A DNA stretch of 64,000 nucleotides. It comes from Desulfoferula mesophila. Its GTDB lineage: Bacteria > Desulfobacterota > Desulfarculia > Desulfarculales > Desulfarculaceae. The notes under the pieces were generated by a model, which saw only the letters and a program-made list of their open reading frames with translations, was not told the DNA's origin and did no database searches. The translations under genes and the position numbers were made by a program. Positions within the stretch are counted from its first letter, which is position 1, and each line of letters starts with the position of its first letter. This document shows positions 61,299-64,000 of the stretch, one piece after another. The stretch is from contig NZ_AP028679.1 of assembly GCF_037076455.1 (NCBI RefSeq), forward strand, positions 2,371,501-2,435,500, given 5' to 3'.

Positions 61299-62552
61299 TC
61301 AGCCCTCAAACACGGTTCGCACCGTGCTCTTGATCAACTCATGCGAAAAAGGCGACTGGCTCACAAACGGCGCGGCGTCCTCCAGTATGCGCTCAGCGTC
61401 GGCCCAGGCCTTGTACTTGCGGAACTTGTCCTCGCGTTCGACGCCCATGCCGCTAGCCAACAGGTTGATGTAGTTTTCCACGGTAAAGGGGGCGCCCTCC
61501 TGCCTGGAAGCCAGCATCTGGTTGCAGTAATGGCACACAGTGGCCATGATAGTCGCGCCGGTCTCCGCGGCCTCGGCTATGCGCGCCTCCAGCATTTGAT
61601 AGCCCACCAGGGGATAATGGCGAATGGCTGAACATCCACAACAGGCGGCCTTTTGGGCGCTGCGGGGCATTTCTACCAACTCCACGCCGAGGTGCCTTAA
61701 CACCTCCCGCGAGCCAACTAGATCCAATCCGGTTAAAGCAACCTTGCAGGCGTCGTGCACCGTGACTTTGCAGGAAAGCGGTTGGTTGATTTGGAGCCGG
61801 TCCAGGCGTTCGGAGACATACTGGGCCATGGACTTTATCTCGAAGGGGTAGCTTGTAAATTCACCAAAGGTGGTCTCGAAAAGGCAAAAACAGGTGGGGC
61901 ACCACAGCACCAAGGTCTTGGGCTGATAGGCCAGCAGTTTTGCCAACAGTTCCTCAAAGGCCTCGCCCGCCTTGACCGAACGTCCCCTGATCAGGTAGCA
62001 GTTGCCGCAGCAGTAATCCAGGCCGGGCACAAAGGCGTAGCCGCCGTCCAGTTGGGCCATGACATCCATGGCGTTGAGCAGCTTTTCTGGCTGGTAGTAC
62101 ACGTTGCAGCCCGCGAAGAAGACGGTTTCCGCCCGCGCCTGGGGCGAGGGAGTCATGATGCGGCGATACTCTTCCGTGGTTATCTGGATGCTGGCCAGCA
62201 CCCGGTGCACCAGTTCCGGGTCCTTGGCATCCCAGGGGGGATACTCTACCAGGCCCGCCTCGAACATTTCCTTTGCGCATATTTCCAGAGTGCGCAAGGG
62301 ATTGAGGCCCTCGGGGCACATTTTGCTTACGCATCTATAGCACTTCATGCAGGATTTTAGGCGCTCCCTCAGAATCGGGCTGTCCTCGCCCCGCATTAGG
62401 AAGTCCAACACCGAGCGCTGCACCTCCTGCGGCTTGATTTGCGCCAAGCCAGTGTGAGCGACGATAGGGCACTTTTTGACGCAGAGCCCGCATGCTTTAC
62501 AGTTATCAATGACTCGCTGTTTTTCCTGTTCGAAGAACTGGCCAAGGTTCAT
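61299..62552 (-). CDS. GlpC/HdrD-type Fe-S protein with two CCG domains
   Basis: A 417-residue protein. Two [4Fe-4S] motifs, CKACGLCVKKCP and CMKCYRCVSKMCP, open it. The first CCG domain has FFAGCNVYYQP, DYCCGNCYL and WCPTC; the second has HDACKVAL, AACCGCSAI and VCHYC. The domain plan is the same as the protein at 31143-32243 but the sequences differ clearly. It probably links a dehydrogenase to a quinone or thiol acceptor. No flavoprotein partner is adjacent. It is convergent with the DapA-type gene. ATG 62552 follows AAAGGA. Confidence 0.88.
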   Translation of the reverse strand: MNLGQFFEQEKQRVIDNCKACGLCVKKCPIVAHTGLAQIKPQEVQRSVLDFLMRGEDSPILRERLKSCMKCYRCVSKMCPEGLNPLRTLEICAKEMFEAGLVEYPPWDAKDPELVHRVLASIQITTEEYRRIMTPSPQARAETVFFAGCNVYYQPEKLLNAMDVMAQLDGGYAFVPGLDYCCGNCYLIRGRSVKAGEAFEELLAKLLAYQPKTLVLWCPTCFCLFETTFGEFTSYPFEIKSMAQYVSERLDRLQINQPLSCKVTVHDACKVALTGLDLVGSREVLRHLGVELVEMPRSAQKAACCGCSAIRHYPLVGYQMLEARIAEAAETGATIMATVCHYCNQMLASRQEGAPFTVENYINLLASGMGVEREDKFRKYKAWADAERILEDAAPFVSQSPFSHELIKSTVRTVFEG

Positions 62553-63035
62553 CTTTCGCGTCCTTTATGGGTCTGCTCGTGTGCTCAATTAGTGGCAGTA
62601 ACTTTAGTTCTCAAGATTTTTTTGTCGCATAAAAAGACATATAGCAAAGTACTCTTGGCTGCCATTCTCATTATCTAACTTTCGCATTGCGAAACAGAAT
62701 GTACATGGCCATCCCTACACCCAGTTGTGTGCTACGGTCTCTGCTAAGGATGGCGAAGGGATTGACCTGGCCTGAGGTGCTACCCGTTTCGGGTCCAGGT
62801 GAGATGAGAGATTCCGAGGCTTTGAGGTGCTACCCGTTTCGGGTCCAGGTGAGATGAGAGATTCCCAGGTTTGCTTCTTTGGAGATGGAGGCCTGGGGGA
62901 GGCCATGCAGGGGGCCGCACAACAATAGAATTACGAGCAAGTGGTGAGCGCTGCAGGGGTACACTGGCATTTTATGATTTAACTTATTGTTATAATTTAT
63001 AAATATGTTGAAGCGATTGATATGGGAGGATCATT
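62553..63035. other. Non-coding stretch before the IS5-type remnant
   Basis: About 480 bases. It holds a TTTCGC-ATT-GCGAAA palindrome at 62680-62694, which could be an operator for the CCG gene, and the 43-bp direct repeat given separately. No gene or clear promoter is seen; small open frames lack ribosome sites. Confidence 0.5.
62773..62865. repeat. Two 43-bp direct repeats, 50-bp period
   Basis: The same 43 bases (starting TGAGGTGCTACCCGTTTCGG) occur at 62773-62815 and 62823-62865, identical by eye, separated by the 7-base spacer GAGGCTT. Each copy contains ACCCG-TTT-CGGGT, a small hairpin. The copies lie in a non-coding gap 170 bases upstream of a transposase remnant, so they may be related to IS ends or regulation. 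Confidence 0.85.
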
Positions 63036-64000
63036 TTGGCTAATAGTTTCGACAAAAAGGGCGGCTTCGCCGATATGGCCGCCATCAAGCGTAAACGCAG
63101 CTAGACCACGCCTGAAAAGATCGATGAGATTATCGACTGGCGCACCATCCAGAAAATTCTGGACAGGAAGCTGGAAAGAAAAGCCAATGCAGTGGGCAAT
63201 CCGGTTTATCCCGCCCTAGGCATGTTTAAGGCCATGCTACTGCAGTCCTGGTATAGCCTTTCTGACCGAGAGTTATCGGAAAATCTGGAAGATCGCATTT
63301 CCTTCAGCCACTTCTGCGGATTTTCCCTGCATCATCAGGTCCCGGACAATTCCACCATTTGCCGTTTTCGCAATGAGATTCATCAGAAGGGTTTGGCCAA
63401 GCCTCTTCTGGACATGATCAACGCTCAGATAGAGGCCGGCGGGCTAGAGATCAAGGCGGGAGTCATCGTGGACTCCAGCTTGCTGGAGAGCGCTCGGCGG
63501 CCCAGGAAACAGCAGGATGTTTTCCCGGTCGATGAAGATGGCGATGCATCAGAATCCCAAACCAGCGGCGGCTACAATGTGGAGACCACTTACTCCGATG
63601 ATTCCGAGGCTGCCTGGACGGTCAAGGGCAAAAAGTTTTGTTATGGATACAAGGCCCATATCGCGGTGGATGCGGAGCATGGCTTTATTTTGGCTGGCCA
63701 CGCCACCCCGGCAAACCGGCCTGATTGTAAAGAGATGATGACTGTAGTCAGGGCTGTAGTCTGCAAGCAGGGGCTCCGGTCTTTGCGGAAAAGGGCTACA
63801 GCGGCCAGCAATATCGACATGAGCTGGAAGCTGCTGGGTATTTCGATGGGATCATGTATAAAGCCGCCCGCAACCGGCCCCTTTCCGAGCCCCAACGCCT
63901 GGTCATTCGAGCCATCAGCCGATTCCGCTGCAGAGCGGAGCGGGCCTTCGGCACACTGAAGAGAGATCATCGAATGGCCCGTGCGAGATATCTGGGGGCG
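63036..64000 (+). pseudogene. Decayed IS5-type transposase (3' end outside window)
   Basis: A transposase of IS5 type begins at a TTG (63036) after GGGAGGA, with ADMAAIKRKR in the first part. In this frame a TAG interrupts at 63102-63104. The rest resumes with MLLQSWYSLSDRELSENLEDR, FCGF, DNSTICRFRNE and the Asp in VIVDSSLLES, then YGYKAHIAVD. Near 63765 the frame shifts: the next coding sequence, FAEKGYSGQQYRHELEA and RAFGTLKRDHRMARARY, continues in another frame to the window end. Two lesions make it a pseudogene, unless one is a sequencing artefact. Confidence 0.85.

Noticed and set aside
62773-62865. CRISPR array
   Set aside because: Only two copies, a 7-base spacer and no cas genes in the window.
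63930-63960. CCTTCGGCACAC as a possible copy of the tRNA-Leu(CAG) attachment end
   Set aside because: Only eight or nine bases match, and they are inside the transposase remnant coding sequence.

Overview
The window is GC-rich (the mobile segment and a few intergenic stretches are more AT-rich) and reads like an anaerobic deltaproteobacterium of the sulfate-reducer type (Desulfobacterota, perhaps a Desulfarculales-like lineage). The clues are ferredoxin-linked 2-oxoacid oxidation, CCG-domain iron-sulfur proteins of the HdrD/GlcF type, an AprA-like flavoprotein, large multiheme cytochromes c, a thiosulfate-type importer and a TauE-type sulfite exporter family member. The species cannot be named from the sequence alone.

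Layout. 1-5.3 kb: rapZ (5' end cut by the window), a mannose-type PTS EIIA, rimI, then a glycolysis block gap-pgk-tpiA, secG and tRNA-Leu(GAG). 5.3-13.4 kb: mixed single genes, including an SGNH-type protein, an alpha/beta hydrolase, a nitroreductase, three unrecognised proteins, a parvulin-TPR lipid-free exported protein and a YeeE/TsuA-TusA pair. 13.4-19 kb: a quinol-oxidising module made of 11-heme and 10-heme cytochromes c, a Rieske protein, a b6-type cytochrome b and, on the opposite strand, a separate subunit-IV-like protein. 19-23.7 kb: a large DUF748/AsmA-type protein, a PaaI thioesterase and ribF. 23.8-27.7 kb: tRNA-Leu(CAG), a tyrosine integrase, an IS3-family element and a transposase remnant; a tRNA-anchored mobile segment.

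28-58.2 kb is almost entirely on the minus strand and is a catabolic region: transporters (BASS, TauE, TctABC, TAXI-TRAP), a GlcD-type flavoprotein with an Fe-S partner and a GcvH-like protein, an enolase-superfamily enzyme, KorABCD, SucCD, class I fumarase subunits, an AprA-like flavoprotein with an Fe-S/FAD partner, a succinate-dehydrogenase-like complex with a cytochrome bc, and a SuyAB-like lyase. KorABCD, SucCD, the Sdh-like complex and fumarase together make a route from 2-oxoglutarate to malate. SuyAB-like enzymes release pyruvate and sulfite from sulfolactate, which would suit a sulfite-respiring organism.

The most unusual thing seen is in the Sdh-bc cluster: the SdhB iron-sulfur subunit is continuous in one frame with a complete twin-arginine Rieske protein, and the next gene is a cytochrome b carrying a C-terminal cytochrome c domain. 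This predicts a physically tethered dehydrogenase-cytochrome bc supercomplex. The cluster lies downstream of a near-perfect sigma-54 promoter, with a 15-bp inverted repeat as a likely enhancer site and a divergently encoded sigma-54 activator. 58.5-64 kb holds that activator, a DapA-family enzyme, a second CCG Fe-S protein, a 43-bp direct repeat and a decayed IS5-type transposase cut by the window end.
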